From Apricaphanius iberus (lineage: Eukaryota > Chordata > Actinopteri > Cyprinodontiformes > Aphaniidae): 64,000 nucleotides of DNA. The DNA lies in NCBI GenBank assembly GCA_028564705.1, contig JAPXFQ010000256.1, forward strand, positions 1,054,001 to 1,118,000, read 5' to 3'. Position 1 is the first letter of the stretch. Each line of letters opens with the position of its first letter. The translations under genes and the position numbers were made by a program. The notes beneath the pieces were generated by a model. The model did no database searches. It worked only from the letters and a program-made list of their open reading frames with translations, and was not told the DNA's origin. Shown here piece by piece: positions 1-30,461 of this stretch.

Positions 1-1472
1 AGGACTTTGTCAACTGAGGGCGTATCTCTATCAGCAGCTGCCTGTTTCACTCTCTCACTATGGTTTCTCATACTGATGATCTAAAGTGGTTTTACTCACA
101 AAAAAAACCTTGTTTTCTCAGAGGACAAAAATGGGTTTAGTTCCTATGTTTGACTGTTTATTGGATGTGAAAGTTTAACTGCTTTCATAGGACAGGCATT
201 GGATGGTAATGACAATGTATGGTGACAAGTGATATATTTTGGGTCATTGCCAACATCATTTTCGTGTTATGTCAAAGAGTTCTGCTCAAATTTCCAAACA
301 TTGAGTGCTTACTTCCAAGTGTTTAAACAAAGTTGTTACACTCTAAAAACTGCTGGGTCCTCTGTTTAACCAAAATACTGGGTTCATGCTCTTAGAACGC
401 ACGTTTTTGACCAAACATTAGGTTAAATATTCTAATTGATGTTGTTGGGATGGAGAAGAGTCTAAAGGTGTATTATAATCAATAAAATGACTTCTTATTG
501 ACCTCAGCTTCAAGGATGACATCTTAATTATCAATGTACACAGTGAAAATGACTAATAAAAATGTGATCTATTCTATCCTGATTCAACTTCACTGAAATA
601 TTTTGAAATAATTAATTCAGACTTTATACAATGGTAAAAGTGTCATGTATAATAATGTCAGAGGGATGTGTTAATGCATTTGGTTCACACCAGAGAATAG
701 GCTTATTTCTTAGCATTTGCCATTACCAGTTTGGGTGCTCTCATCGATCCTGCATGTTACTGTGCTCCCCTTTAATGAACTCAGAACTAACTGAAAATTA
801 GTGGAATATTAAACCTGTAAAAACCTAATTTAGTTATCAGGTTATTCTTCCCAATGCACTCTTTTGTAGCATTAGCGTTGAACATTTGTCCCCTAAATTC
901 AGTTTTTTCTTGAAAAACTATATTGGTATTTATAATGAATCTCATTGATAACTCTGTAGTGCAAAATCGAGCCACCCCTTAATCTTTCCACAGCTGAACC
1001 AGGACAGGGTTAGTAAAGTTACCTACATTTGTGTTGTGTTTCATATTGAATTGTTTACAAATGTATAACAGCTTTAAAATCTGGAACATTTTATTTCCCA
1101 TGAAGGGAAATGTGACAAGATAATTTTGTTTTTTTGTAAGCTGTATTCCTCTTTGACTAATAAGTGGAAGAAATTAATGTTTTTTTTCAGATTTCATACA
1201 AAGAAAATTTTGAATCCAATGTATTTCTTTCAATTAACTGCTTATACCTTGGGTGTATTAACAGACATGTCAGCTAAGGGCACTAATGGTTCCAGGCTTT
1301 TAATGTTTGAGGTGTGACATTATTAACGTTTTGATAAGAGTTTTTTTTTTTTTCTTCAGCTCTTGTAACATGCAACAGAGATATGTTGGGTATGGTAGAT
1401 GGTAGGACAACTCTGTAGTACTGTTAAGAATACCCTTCTGTAGAATAACCCTTTTTTCCAATCCCCTTTTAG
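1..1472 (+). other. End of kit intron 1
   Basis: AT-rich DNA with no ORF, repeat or splice pattern I can support. Exon 1 would be a very short signal-peptide exon; no ATG-led candidate with a phase-1 donor stood out, so it is placed upstream. Confidence 0.6.
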
Positions 1473-19347
<17,875 letters not shown>

Positions 19348-19496
19348 GGACCCACTAGACTTGTTTGGCTGCCTCAAAGTGCCTGTGATGTTACGCCACA
19401 AATCATCCAACCATTACTTTTGTCCGCCTCCGCAGTACCATCAAAAGTTGTTGTGAGAAGAGAAAATTGCATCTCTTACAAGAAAGAAGACCCATG

Positions 19497-19502
19497 AATA
19501 AA
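19497..19502 (+). terminator. Possible proximal polyadenylation signal
   Basis: AATAAA 150 bases after the kit stop codon. No clear GT-rich element follows closely, so its use is doubtful. Confidence 0.25.
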
Positions 19503-21439
19503 TGGCTTTAGACTTTGATATCACTGATCTTGCCTAAACAGTGCTGGGAGGACACTTGGACTATTGCTCCCTATCCATTGAACTCTGAAGACACCATGGA
19601 GGGTGGACAATCATCAACCATTAATCATTACATTACTTCGCTGTTACGTTTGGTTATTTTACATATTTTCTTATGTCTCCTTTACATTTCATTAAAGTTG
19701 TTTCTTTATATTCTTTTTTTGTTTTAGGGGGCGTGGCAGAATCCAAACAATGGAAGATGTTTTCTTTCTTTTGCGGAGTTATTTTATGTTTGCCGTTTTT
19801 GGTTATTCGCTCATGTTTTTTTTTTCTGTCATGGAGCAGCGTTTGTTGTTTCTTTGGCTGTTGCAGTTGTTGGGTGGAAAACAAAGCACTTAAGGCACTT
19901 AATTTTCTTTATTCCATACATCACATTAATTCAACACTTTCATTGTCAGTATTATTTTCCAGCAGTGCAGATCTATACTGTATGAAGAAGATACATTTAG
20001 GGGCCAATTTGAATTAAGATATGATGACATGGATACAAATATAAGCTATAAGGGGGCATGGTCTACGACATATCCATAAGTGCTTCAAGTTTATTAGGAA
20101 GTGAACCTTGAATGGCAGCACCCAAAGGGCAAATGACTTAGGATTTTGTTTGCAAATACCATTATAAGTGCATGACAGCAGTTACAGCATAGATATAGAT
20201 ATGGTATGCAATCCTTTATGCTTTGTTACGTTGCTGACAGCTGCAGTGCGAGAGGTATAGATCTCCTGTAAAAAATATCTGTATCTGCCTTCTCCTGCAT
20301 CTCCCGCTTTATATACTGTATGTTTACAAGCGTGAGGTACTGCCATTACTCAGATGTGTTTCCATGGCTTTTCCGTTTCATAAACAGTTTAGAAACAGAT
20401 TTTTTTTTCTCCCATGCTAGAAGTGTAGTTCTGCAACTATATATCAAGCATTAAGACAATCTGATCCTAATATGATATGCCGTTAAGTGGATTGCATTAT
20501 TCCCTGAAGTGACAGGAGCGAGAGAAAAACAGAGGCTCTTCTTAGCTCTGGTTCATAAGGTGACACTTTGTGCGGAACTTCTTGTGTCGGCCATCTCATT
20601 GTTCTCCGGCCAGTAGCTGGTTTCCTTGCCGTCCCTCTCTTCTTTTTTTCCTTCGTCCAGTTGTTTCCTCTATCGGAAGAGGGGTTTTCAGCACCTCTCA
20701 GCCAGTCGTCTGGAGTGGTCCCGGTGTCTCTCTCAGCTGAGGATGTTGTTCTGAGGAGAGAAAAGTGTCCTGTTTGCTTGGATGAACACGTGTGTGAGTG
20801 TGTTTGTGTGTATGAGAGCGTATGCACGTCCTCCTTCGTGTGAATGACTGTAAGTGTGCGTAGTTTAAAAGAGTTACTGTCAAGAGGTGCCACTACTACA
20901 GATTCATCAAGTCATTTTAGCTTACTAAAGACCCCACAGTCTTACTGCTCTTGTCTTTTTGTAAATATAAATGTGTGTAAATTACAAAGTAACGTCAGTG
21001 CTTTGGAAGATGTTTATCTTAATGAAGAAACGGTACATTAGTACAGAAATAATTATGCTTTATTTTCTTATAGGGGCACAGATATCCCTCTATCACTCTT
21101 AGATTTAATCAGGATCTGCTTGAGGCTCTTCTCACATTGACATTATTAACAGACAAGAATTCAGGTGTTTACTTCTAATTTATTTGGCCATTTCCAGTTT
21201 TTATTATCCTTTGCACGTTTACCAATATCCCCAGCAACAGTGCTTTATATAGTCAGATTGGATCATCCAGACAACTTTTAAGTGAATTAATATGATACGA
21301 TTCTACAATTAGGAAGAACACTTCTGGATTAACAGAGACTATTTTTAATTCAGTTGCTTGCTTTATTTTCCTGTGTATGTATTTAAGTTTTAAGGTTACT
21401 TTGTAAATCCAATATGTTGCTATTACATGTGTCAATGTA

Positions 21440-21445
21440 AATAAA
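21440..21445 (+). terminator. Likely main polyadenylation signal of kit
   Basis: AATAAA followed within about 45 bases by TTCTTTGGTTGTG, a GT-rich downstream element. Cleavage is predicted near 21460. No RNA evidence is available here. Confidence 0.6.
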
Positions 21446-21460
21446 AAATGTGTATATTGA

Positions 21461-22185
21461 TCGCTAAGTTCTGATTTCTTTGGTTGTGATTAAATTTAAT
21501 CTATTTTCCTAATTGTAACATAATTTTGCTTTATTTTGATAAGTTATCTACGCTGACCTTTAGCAAACTTTAATTATGCCAACGATCGTCAATTCCACTT
21601 AAAGGTTGTATATGGACATGAGCATTATAGCGACATCTATTTTTTCTAAGATGTAGTTGGAAGAATAAAAACATCATTCCAGCTGTTGGGTTGCCTGGTT
21701 TCCTGCCGATACACCCAGTGAAACAACCTGAACCGTGTCCAGTGAGGAATGTATTTTAGAGGAGTTTAACTGACAGCGAACGTTAGCCTAGTTAGCAAGT
21801 GAATTAGCTTACAAATCCAGGAGGAAAGTCGCGTTTCTGCATGCATTTGATGCCCTAGAAATGTTTTATGTTGGTCCATCTAGTGTAGGCTTCACCTAAA
21901 ACTACTCTAGTTTCTGTTCTTCTGCGGTCACTCCTCTCCTGTGATGGATAACAATATGTCCGGGGCTCTGAAGCAGCTGCTTGACTTGCTGACTCCACTA
22001 TTCTTCCCAGTGCCATCCAAGCTGTGCCAACCATATAGTTGGATCACAAAGAGCGTATCTGACAACCTGAGGTTGCTACTGGCTGGTGGATGTAAACATA
22101 ACGTCATTGCCTTGCCCCTTTTGAAAGTACATTTTATTAAATTTTAATTCAAATATACTTTTTAAGGAGATGTAAGATGTTCCAT
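21461..22185. other. Intergenic stretch just downstream of kit
   Basis: No known gene. At 21690-21850 it becomes less AT-rich with GTTAGCCTAGTTAGC and AGGAGGAAAG, a base mix often seen in fish 5' UTRs. A short ATG-led ORF follows (21944-22147, 67 codons), which I do not recognise. Confidence 0.4.
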
Positions 22186-22456
22186 GGATTTATCATCCAT
22201 CCATTCATTTTCTTAACCGCTTAATCCTTAATGGGTTGCGGGTGTGCTGGTGCCTATCTCCAGCTGTCAACGGGCGAAAGGCGGGGTACACCCTGGACAG
22301 GTCACCAGTCCATCACAGGGCCACATAGAGACAGACAGCACAAACAACCATTCCCGCACACACCCACACCTAAGGACAATTTACAGTGATCAATTAACCT
22401 GACAGTCATGTTTTTGGACTGTGGGAGGAAGCCGGAGTACCCGGAGGATTTATCAT
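22186..22456 (-). mobile_element. 5'-truncated SINE tail module with 11-bp target-site duplication
   Basis: The insert 22197-22445 begins CCATCCATTCATTTTC and carries ACCCTGGACAGGTCACCAGT. It is flanked by a perfect direct repeat GGATTTATCAT at 22186-22196 and 22446-22456. Read on the minus strand it ends in a GAATGGATGG tail, as a retroposed 3' end would. It is the tail part of a widespread teleost tRNA-derived SINE (from memory). Confidence 0.8.
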
Positions 22457-22529
22457 GTCCTTTTAAATGCAGCATTTTATGAAAAGGTTTCATATGCAAC
22501 CAAATACAGTACAACCTTGACTACACCAT

Positions 22530-23315
22530 TCTAATATGTGACTGCTTTGATTTAAATCATGTAGCTCTGGCTGTATGCTTAGGGTAGCTGCCCTGCTGGA
22601 TGGAGTCATTCTATCACAGTCTCATTATTTCACAGCCTCCAACTGGTTTTCATCCAGGATTGCTCTTAATTTAACTCAATCTATATTTTTTGACCAGCTG
22701 AACTTCTGCACCTGTTGAAGGAAATACTCCCTATTATAAGAAGCAATTGGCTGTATCTTTCTTATGCTTGTCCTTATCCCCTCCATGGCTTATGGCAAAC
22801 TGACTTTCCAATTCCTCTTGCTTATATACTGTAGGTCAGATTTGTGTAATGCAGGAAATTCCATTAACCTGCTTCTTTGGGCAATGCTCTTCTTTTGTTA
22901 TCCCTCTCAGTTTAGTTCAGCCATGTTTTGGTAGGGTTGTAGCTGTTTCCATTTTTGGATGATTCTCTTTGATATTTTTGAAGGGATATTGGGATATGGT
23001 TTTATAACCTATCCTTGCTTCATACTTTTCTGCATCTCTATCATTAAGCTTTCTAACAAACCTCCAAGGCCTTCAAAGAATATCTGTATTTATACATGGA
23101 TTAAACTACACACAGGTTGACTCTACTAACAAGGTGACTTTTGACAAAAATTTGTTACAATGGATTTTACTTGACGGCATCAGAGGTACAGGGGCAGAAT
23201 CAAATGCACACTGCAGTTCTCAGTTTATTATTTGTAGGAATTTTGAAAAGCACGTATACGTTTCCTTTTTTTTCACGGTTATGCACTACTTTGTGTTTGT
23301 ATGTTCCCCTTAGAT
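22530..23315 (-). mobile_element. Tc1/mariner-like relic (antisense)
   Basis: GCTCTGGCTGTATGCTTAGG at 22564-22583, then GCCCTGCTGGATGGA, ACTGGTTTTCATCCAGGATT, ACCAGCTGAACTTCTGCACC, and GTGACTTTTGACA near 23132, in the order of an antisense teleost Tc1 transposase and its subterminal region. It ends near CACTACTTTGTGTTTGTATG. Decayed. Confidence 0.75.
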
Positions 23316-23439
23316 ACCCCTAAGAGGGGCTTTTGTACTTTCATAATGAATATTTTAAAAACGCAAAGTGGAGACTGATGACTCATCCTTATAAAATTTT
23401 CCCACGGCATTATTTAGAGGAAAAAGGGAAAGGCTTTCA

Positions 23440-24200
23440 GACCTGAGAACACCATCCCAATTGTCAAGTATATGGTGGCAGCAAAAAATAAAGCATCATG
23501 TTTTGTGGGGTTTTTGGAAGCCAATGCTCACAGTCAAATGAGTTACACTGTGGCTTTCGGAGTGGCTACCACAAATTCCTGATCTCTCTTTAAGAGAAAA
23601 TTTGAAGAATACACTGAAGAAATCGTGTGACAGGACGTTGGCCTACAAACCGGACTCAGTTATATCAGTTCTGTCAGGAGGAATGGGCCGAGATTCCAGC
23701 ATTGTGGTAAACTAGCAATTATTGCATGAAGCTTGAGGCAGCAGCATGGACCCTGGAGCATTTGACCTGTCATGCGGTTTAAAGGCAAATCTAGAAAGCA
23801 CCACAAAGTGTAAGTACACTTCTATGATGAAAGTTTGAAAAGAAAATATCAATTAAAAATAATTTAAATTAATTCTAACTTACTTTAAATAAGAAACCTT
23901 TACTTTGATTTAAGGTCAAACTGAAAAAAAGACATAGTGCAAACAAATTTCTGGTTTAAATGGTACACACAGCTACATCCATCAATAACCATACTCTCAT
24001 CTGCACAATTAATCTAATATCTGGACATAAACTAGGGAAACTCAGAACAGCTTAAATGTACTTATGTACTTTAAATAAATCTACATGACCCTCCATACCA
24101 TTAAAATAAAATAAAAATATTATTTGTTTCTAGGGGTTGTTATAATGTCTTTAACAGAGTTCTAAAACCTGACAATAGTATCTGTATCCGTTATTGTTTT
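23440..24200 (+). mobile_element. Second type of Tc1/mariner-like relic
   Basis: CTCAGTTATATCAGTTCTGT followed by CAGGAGGAATGGGCC at about 23656-23690 matches the 3' end of a teleost Tc1-like transposase (LHQFCQEEWA type), and a GGTGGCAGCA piece lies upstream at 23474. The ends are not defined and the frame is destroyed. Confidence 0.6.
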
Positions 24201-25690
24201 TTTCAGCAGGTAGTAATATGAACGCCTTAAGGTCATTTCACTTAAGCCATCTTTTCTTTTCTATTATTTTTCTTTATAGACTCCAGACCAGAAAAACACA
24301 TCTGGTCATTTGAAGCACTCCCCCTTTCAAATGGGGCTTGTGCAGAAAGTTGTTGAGGCAGTGACCATTGTTTTAGGATCTAACTGATAAGAAGCAGCAG
24401 GAAATCCCACCATTGAAGCTAAGAAGGTTGTTAGTCAAATGTTAGGAAGCTTTGGGGGAAAATGAGAGAGAGGCTGGGGGAATCTTTGCAGTGTCAATGT
24501 TTATCCCCATGTAGAAGGGATCAATAACTGTATGGCAACTGAAATATTCTGAATTATACCTTAACAGTAAATGTTACCGGTCTTTTCACCATATAATGAT
24601 TGTTATACATGTACAATATGCCTGACAGAATAGTACAACATACTTACATTCATGCAAATTATTGTTTCATGTTTGCTTTCAAACTATCACAAAAATTGTG
24701 GTTTTTCTGGTGTCAGTTTTAGTAACCAGTTTATTCCCAAAAAAAAAAAAAAAAGCAAATACCCCTGGCGTTTTGAGCTGTAGGTTTTCTGTTGATATAT
24801 GCTGTCTCCAGTTGCTCAACACACTGTGGTTCCTCAAAGTGGTTGTAAATTTGATAAGCTTGTCACTCTCCTTAAAACACGGTTTGTGGTAAATCTGGCA
24901 GTTTAATATGAAAAACCGCCTTGTTTGCCACACGGTTGGAAGGAAACAGAGGGACCTGTGAGCCTTGGCCACCAGAGATTCCAGTCCCGTCTCTGTACAG
25001 AAGTCTACATCTGGATTTCCAGAGAATAAAACACAACTTCAAGTTGCCAGTAAGAGAAATAACTTCCAGCCACAGTGAAGCTGCCCAAGTAGATTTATTT
25101 TGAGAAGAAAAGTATTTAACATCATCCCTCCAGGGACTCCATTAAATAACCCCCGACCCCCCACCCCCACCCTGCACCCCCGATCACAAAGTATTTTCTC
25201 TGCATCATGTGATGCTTCATGCTACAACATGTGATACTCGGGCTGCATCCTTTTTTGTCAGTGATCTACTATTGTAACGTAGATAGCATCAAGTCCTCCT
25301 TTTAAAATAAGGGCTGCCTTGATGTACACGACAACACATTCCCATACTCACCGGACTCCCATGACTTGAAGCTGAATACCAGTATTGTCACAAACTTTGT
25401 TCTTCTTTAGTATATCTAATGTAGCATCAGTTCACACCATTTTTCAACAAATATAATTTCTTTAAATTATTTTTTCATGTAGAAACTACTTAAGAAACTT
25501 TTTCAACATGTCAACATTACCTTTCCTAGAAAGGGAAGTTGTCTGTTCAACTCGCAATGATTGTTTTACATATCTTTGCAATAATTTTGCACAATTATCT
25601 TCGAAAAATATATATGTTTTAATCATACCACATACTGGAGAGTGTTTGAGCATGGTTATTTTAATGTAGGTCATGCTTAAGCACCCTAGT
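24201..25690. other. Unassigned intergenic DNA
   Basis: No gene or classifiable repeat. A (C)-rich low-complexity run lies at 25150-25185. The stretch 24940-25140 is less AT-rich and repeat-poor. ORFs here are short and unrecognised. Confidence 0.4.
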
Positions 25691-25796
25691 CTCATTTAGT
25701 TCAGTACTTTGCTTTAGCCAATCCAAAATCGTTGTTTGGATCTTTTGAGGAATTTTTGAGTAATTTGCTGCTGGACTAGGTTGTGTGCTTCCATTC

Positions 25797-25930
25797 AGTT
25801 CAGTTTATTTATATAGGGCCAATTCACAACCCAAGTAATTTCTATTCAATTATACACACAGTACATTCCAATTAATCGTTCAGTTCATGGTTCCAATCAG
25901 TTTAAAAGTTTTTTCTATCTAAGGGAAGCC
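25797..25930 (-). repeat. L2-type LINE 3' tail fragment
   Basis: TCAGTTCAGTTTATTTATAT followed by AGGGCCAATTCACAAC is the reverse complement of the tail at 44875-44912 (GTGAAATGGCGCTATATAAA, then TAAACTGAATTG). Confidence 0.7.
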
Positions 25931-26279
25931 AGCAAATTGCATTATTGACTTGCGGCATTAACTCCTTCACTCCTTAACATGTAGTTACTTTGGACAGTCA
26001 CATGAGTTGTTTTGTTGACTTCACCGCAATCCCTCATCTTAAGTAGTGGAGAGGAAAATCTCTCCTTTAACCCTTCCCTGGCTCAGTACGAATGGCCATG
26101 ATTGACTGGTTGTTTGAGAAGAGCAGAGACAGGTTGTTACACAAACAAAGTGGACTTCAACTTAGAATCAGAGAGATTTTTCCTTTAGGATACCTGGGGG
26201 GATAGTAGCATTCATGGTTCCCGCAATTCGTCCAGGCACAGTAGAATAGAGTTATAAACTATTAGCTACCATCACCATG

Positions 26280-26570
26280 TTGACTATTGGTGTTATATTA
26301 CTTTTCTACCATGGTGTGGTGTTTTTACATACCTAATAGGATGCACACTTTTACTTTTGTCTCATCCCTCCAAAGAATATATTCCCAAAACTCATGGGGC
26401 TTAAGATGTTCTTCCCCTACTTTATGTAGCTCTATAGCATCTCTCACGGGGAGGGATAGAATATAAAATCTGAGCCTGTTACCACAGTCTTTCTTTTTAT
26501 ATTGCTTTCTTGCACCGATGTAAAATGTGCACAAAGTTGCATTTTTCATTGCGATTATAATATTTTGGCT
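26280..26570 (-). mobile_element. Tc1-like transposase relic (minus strand)
   Basis: The minus strand encodes KPHEFWEYILWRDETKVKV, which carries the WSDETK-type motif around the second catalytic aspartate of Tc1-like transposases, with serine changed to arginine. The flanks at 25700-27100 look like further debris of one or more such elements, including AAATGTCTTTGTAGC at 26989 and TCCCCTGGAACAATCC at 26743. Confidence 0.6.
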
Positions 26571-26639
26571 TTTATGTTTAGCATATTTTGCTTTGTCTCA
26601 ATATGTCCTTGTTTTGTTTTTTTTTCTTTTAATATTATG

Positions 26640-26695
26640 GAGCTGCATAAAGGGAATTTCTCATTGAGATAAATAAAGTATTGTTCTATTCTTTT
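26640..26695 (+). repeat. LINE-like 3' tail
   Basis: GGGAATTTCTCATTGAGATA followed by AATAAAGTATT, similar to the tail at 38066-38100. This form is common at the 3' ends of teleost non-LTR elements. Confidence 0.5.
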
Positions 26696-27109
26696 GTATG
26701 TTTTCGGACAATCCTTAGTGTTGTTGTTGACAGCAGTGGTAGTTCCCCTGGAACAATCCTATGAATGCCATTTTCGACCCATCTCTATAACGTTGCATCA
26801 TAGACACTGGCTTTTGAGTCTGGTCTTAATAAGGCCAGCTCTGCTTTAGATGGTCTAAATTACATTCTGACATTTAGGATGTGCTTAATGAGTACATTTT
26901 AGTTGACTGGCCACTCTTTCAAGTTGTTGTTTTTTTAAATTTCTGGATAATACCTCTTCCTGTGGTTTATTGGAGGCCCAAAGCCTTAGAAATGTCTTTG
27001 TAGCTTTTTTATGACTTGTAGATGTCAGTGTGATTTATTTTATGCTCTGTTCATGAATTTGTTTAGACCAGTGCATGATATAGTATTTTTTGAGATCTTT
27101 AGCTTACTT

Positions 27110-28510
27110 CATGTTGTCATACATTTCATATTTAAGTAATGTCTTGATCCTCAAGCTGCTTTTTCTGTTGGCTTTTTTACCCTGTATCTTATTTGATATT
27201 AGATTAACTGAAACATCTAGGTGTGACAAATGTAGGAGAGTAATATACGTTATTATGGAACTGTACCTTTTTCTGTCCAAATTTAGGTTAACTGATGAGT
27301 TGTGAAGAAAGAAAAAGAGGACAGCAAGGGTACTGCATATGGGCAATACTTTATGCTTCACCACCCATTAGTTGCTCAAGCTGCAAACATGCACCCCTGA
27401 GTGTACCCTGACAAAACAAGGAGTCAAGGGGGGCTGCCACTCAGAAGCAATGAGATACAAACCCCACACAGGAAGCAGGCGGAGATGGCACAGGCCTGAT
27501 GAGCATGGAAGTGTGCGTGTACATATGGCTGCGGTGGGTTTGCATGTGTTTGTGGTAAGAGTGTTAGGGGAGGTAGAGTTTTATCTAAGGTACACTGAAC
27601 TTCCTCATATGGCACGAGAGAACCTTCTGTTCCCACGCCTTATGTATGAGAGGTCATTAACAAGCTAGATTCAGACCCAGAGCTCCAGGAATCAGGCAGA
27701 TGGCTCCCATAATGTTGGTGTAAACATCCAAAATGAAATAAAAAACTTTTAGACAGTTTTCTGACACTATGTGAACTGGCTTTAAAAAGCTGTTATAAAA
27801 TAATAACATGTTTTAAATTGAAAGGCATTTATAGGACTACAAGATCTACTGTATATTTCTATTGCAACAAAAGTTATTTCATAACTGCTTTGGTGGGGGC
27901 AGGGTTAGATTTTCCAGATATATGAATAAGTCTGTGCGCTGTTCTTGTGCCTTTATGGGGCATGGGTGGCAACTGTAGTAGCAATTCCCTCAATAAGGCC
28001 TGGATCGGTGTTATTGCCAATTTTAGTTGAGGTCTCCTTAAATGGTTGTTCTTTTATGTTGGGAATGATCTTTTGTCTGACAGGTTTTTGGGGGTGGGGG
28101 TGTGTGCATAGGTTATGGGATAGCAAGTATGGCCTTGAGTGTTTTGCACATTTTCCTGTCTGTGCTCCATGCTGCGTTTCATTCCGACATCTGCTGAATA
28201 TTTTTGTTGAAACTGCTACCTTCGGGGGCCTGCTCTCAGGGTACGGAATACCTCGCCCCCTCTCCCTTTTTTGATCGCCTGCTCACTTCAGAAAATGTAT
28301 GCTGTCACAGCTATAAATGCATACATATTTGAACATGCACACACGCAAAGACAAAATGTGATCATGAATGCATCATGGGGGTCAGACTGAGTACACAAAC
28401 CAGTTGATGGTAGAGGTGGTCACTCGCTGAGCCATCAACCAGGTATTCACCATTTTTAAAAAGTGTAATGCTTGTTTGAGCAACATCATCGACTCTCTCA
28501 CATAGCATAA
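27110..28510. other. Unassigned intergenic DNA
   Basis: No recognisable gene. 27380-27700 and 27930-28290 are less AT-rich, with short ORFs that match nothing I know. Confidence 0.4.
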
Positions 28511-28511
28511 C

Positions 28512-28525
28512 TAATATATAACATA

Positions 28526-28595
<70 letters not shown>
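28512..28595. repeat. (AT)n microsatellite
   Basis: Near-perfect TA/AT repeat of about 80 bases with one ATGTAT interruption at 28561. The ORF that crosses it (28362-28649, minus) is an artefact. Confidence 0.95.
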
Positions 28596-28600
<5 letters not shown>

Positions 28601-29040
28601 GGTGTGTACTGTTTAGAGAGCTACTAAATAAACCATAAAATAGCAACATTTTCTCTCTGTATTACTATTGTGTGTTCTGTTTTTTGGAGCACTAGTTTTT
28701 AAGGTAATCACTAACATTCAGGGTGGCGCACTCTCTTTTTCTGAAAACTGAAAGATATTTCGTCTCAACCTGATGAATTAGTCAACATTACTTTAACATT
28801 AGATTAACCTGTTGAAGAAAAGTAGAGTAATTTTTAAACATTGTGTCATCAATAATGTGATAAGTGTATTTTTTTAAGGGTTTGTTGGTCTTTAAAAAAA
28901 AAATACCCAGCTTCGGTCTACAATAAATTCCTTTCCTGCCCCAACTGCTTTCATCCATAACGTTTAGCTAAAGTTCAAGGTCAACATTCGCATGTTTATT
29001 ATCTGTTCTGATATGACTATAATAAACCAGATATTGTGAG

Positions 29041-29085
29041 GATATGTGTGTGCATGTGTGTGTGTGTGTTTGTGTGTGCGCCTGG
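29041..29085. repeat. (TG)n-rich tract
   Basis: GTGTGTGCATGTGTGTGTGT and similar, directly before the decayed gypsy element. Confidence 0.85.
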
Positions 29086-29378
29086 CTTACCTTTTTCCTA
29101 CATAGGCGTGTGTTCCTGGTGATCTTTCACAGCTGAGTTCCATCAGCTCATCTCAGGAACGGAGTTAAAAGGAGAATGCCTACCTGGGACAGACGCCAGA
29201 TTGTCAACGTTGTTCGGAGCGGTAACAAGCCACGTTCTGCACTCGTTACAATTTAATCAGACTTTCTAAGAAAGAGAACTCACCGTGCTTTCCCTCCTCC
29301 TTCCAGACCCGAGACTGTTTCTGCCGCGGCTTCCTCCAGCTCGCCACCTGCACAGGCCTTCCGTGAGGTGTCCGTGAG

Positions 29379-30461
29379 ATGGCTTCCCCACCCCCAGAAC
29401 CGTTTTCAGGCGAGCTGTCAAAAAGCGCTGGTTTCCTCATGCAGTGCTCCCTAGCCTTCAAGCGGTCTGCTCGGACCTTCTGCGACGATGCTAGTAAGAT
29501 CTCCTATATGATTGCCTCATTCAGAGATAGGGCACTGCAGTGGGCTCAGGCCCGTTTTGATTTGGACTCACTAGACTCGTGCACCTACAATGATTTTGTT
29601 ACCCAGTTTAAACAGACCTTCCTAGTAAAGAAGAGTGAGGAACAAGTGGCTAAGGCTTCATGGGAACTTAAACAGGGAAATTGCTTGGTTGCCGACCTCT
29701 CAATTGAGTTCCGAACTCTAGCCGCAGAGTCTGGCTGGAGTCATCCAGCTCTAAAAGCCGCCTTCTTGCACTCTCTAAACGAGAAAATCAAAGACGAGCT
29801 TGCTTACCGGGACGAGCCCAACACTGAGGATGATCTAATCGATCTAGCGATAAAGATAGATAACAGGCTCCGAGAGAGATCGAGGGCAAGGTTGAAATCA
29901 CCCATTGCACACTCCACTTCTCCAGCAGCTGTCTCAGCCACTCCATTTCCCTGCACTTCCGCCTCCTCGCGCCAACCCTCTCCGGAGCCAATGCAGATTG
30001 GCCGTGCTCGGCTTTCTCCGGCCGAACGCCAACGATGTATGGCAAGTGGTTGCTGCCTATACTGCGGTCTCTCCGGGCTTTTCCCGTTAGCCCAAAAGAC
30101 CAGGCCCGTCAGTGAGATTGGGGGTGCTGTCGGGCGGAAAATCTGTTTAAAACCATTGGTTAACTTTGTAATAATTCTAATTCAGAGGGATCACATCGCC
30201 CTCCAAGCCTTAGTAGACTCAGGTTCTGAGCAAAATTTAATTTGTCCTGAGATTGTAACGAAGTATAACCTTCCGGTGGAAGCGCTTTCAGTTCGTTTAA
30301 AAGTCACAGCCCTAGATGGTAGTTCCCTGGCTGTAATTACCCACCGCACTGCACCTTTAAGTCTAGTGCTTTCAGGAAATCAGCATGAGCAAACTCCGTT
30401 GTTTTTTCCCTACACGCGATGCACCACTGGTTTTAGGGTACTCCTGGTTAAAGACTCATAG
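29379..30461 (+). pseudogene. gypsy gag-protease ORF, broken
   Basis: 360-codon ORF. Residues about 1-170 are a Ty3/gypsy-type gag: MQCSLAFKRSARTF, then YDFVTQFKQTF-like and LKQGN motifs, and a capsid fold with LAAESGW. The zinc knuckle is damaged: CCLYCGLSGLFPLAQK keeps the first two cysteines but lacks the histidine and last cysteine. Residues about 275-330 are a retropepsin-like part with LVDSGSEQNLI (active-site DSG). Near 30410-30430 the pol reading shifts into another frame ([15 protein letters not shown] at 30415 on), so gag-pol is frameshifted. No host function is suggested. Confidence 0.85.

Larger units (their letters stand above)
19348..21460 (+). other. kit: kit 3' untranslated region
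   Basis: About 2.1 kb after the stop codon with no coding signal; its small ORFs (for example 19673-20017) are low-complexity and T-rich. The length is like that of mammalian KIT 3' UTRs. An early AATAAA at 19497 could give a short form. The end is inferred from AATAAA at 21440 and the GT-rich stretch after 21476. Confidence 0.7.

Noticed and set aside
19673..20017. 114-codon ORF after the kit stop
   Set aside because: T-rich low-complexity translation inside the 3' UTR; no start context or homology.
22558..22566. ATGTAGCT, a match to the miR-221/222 seed target known in mammalian KIT 3' UTRs
   Set aside because: It lies beyond the inferred kit poly(A) site and inside a Tc1-like relic.
28362..28649. 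ORF of tyrosine-isoleucine repeats
   Set aside because: It is the translation of an (AT)n microsatellite.
29379..30461. Gag ORF as a domesticated host gene
   Set aside because: Its zinc knuckle is broken, it is frameshifted against pol, and it sits in a recognisable element with LTR remnants.
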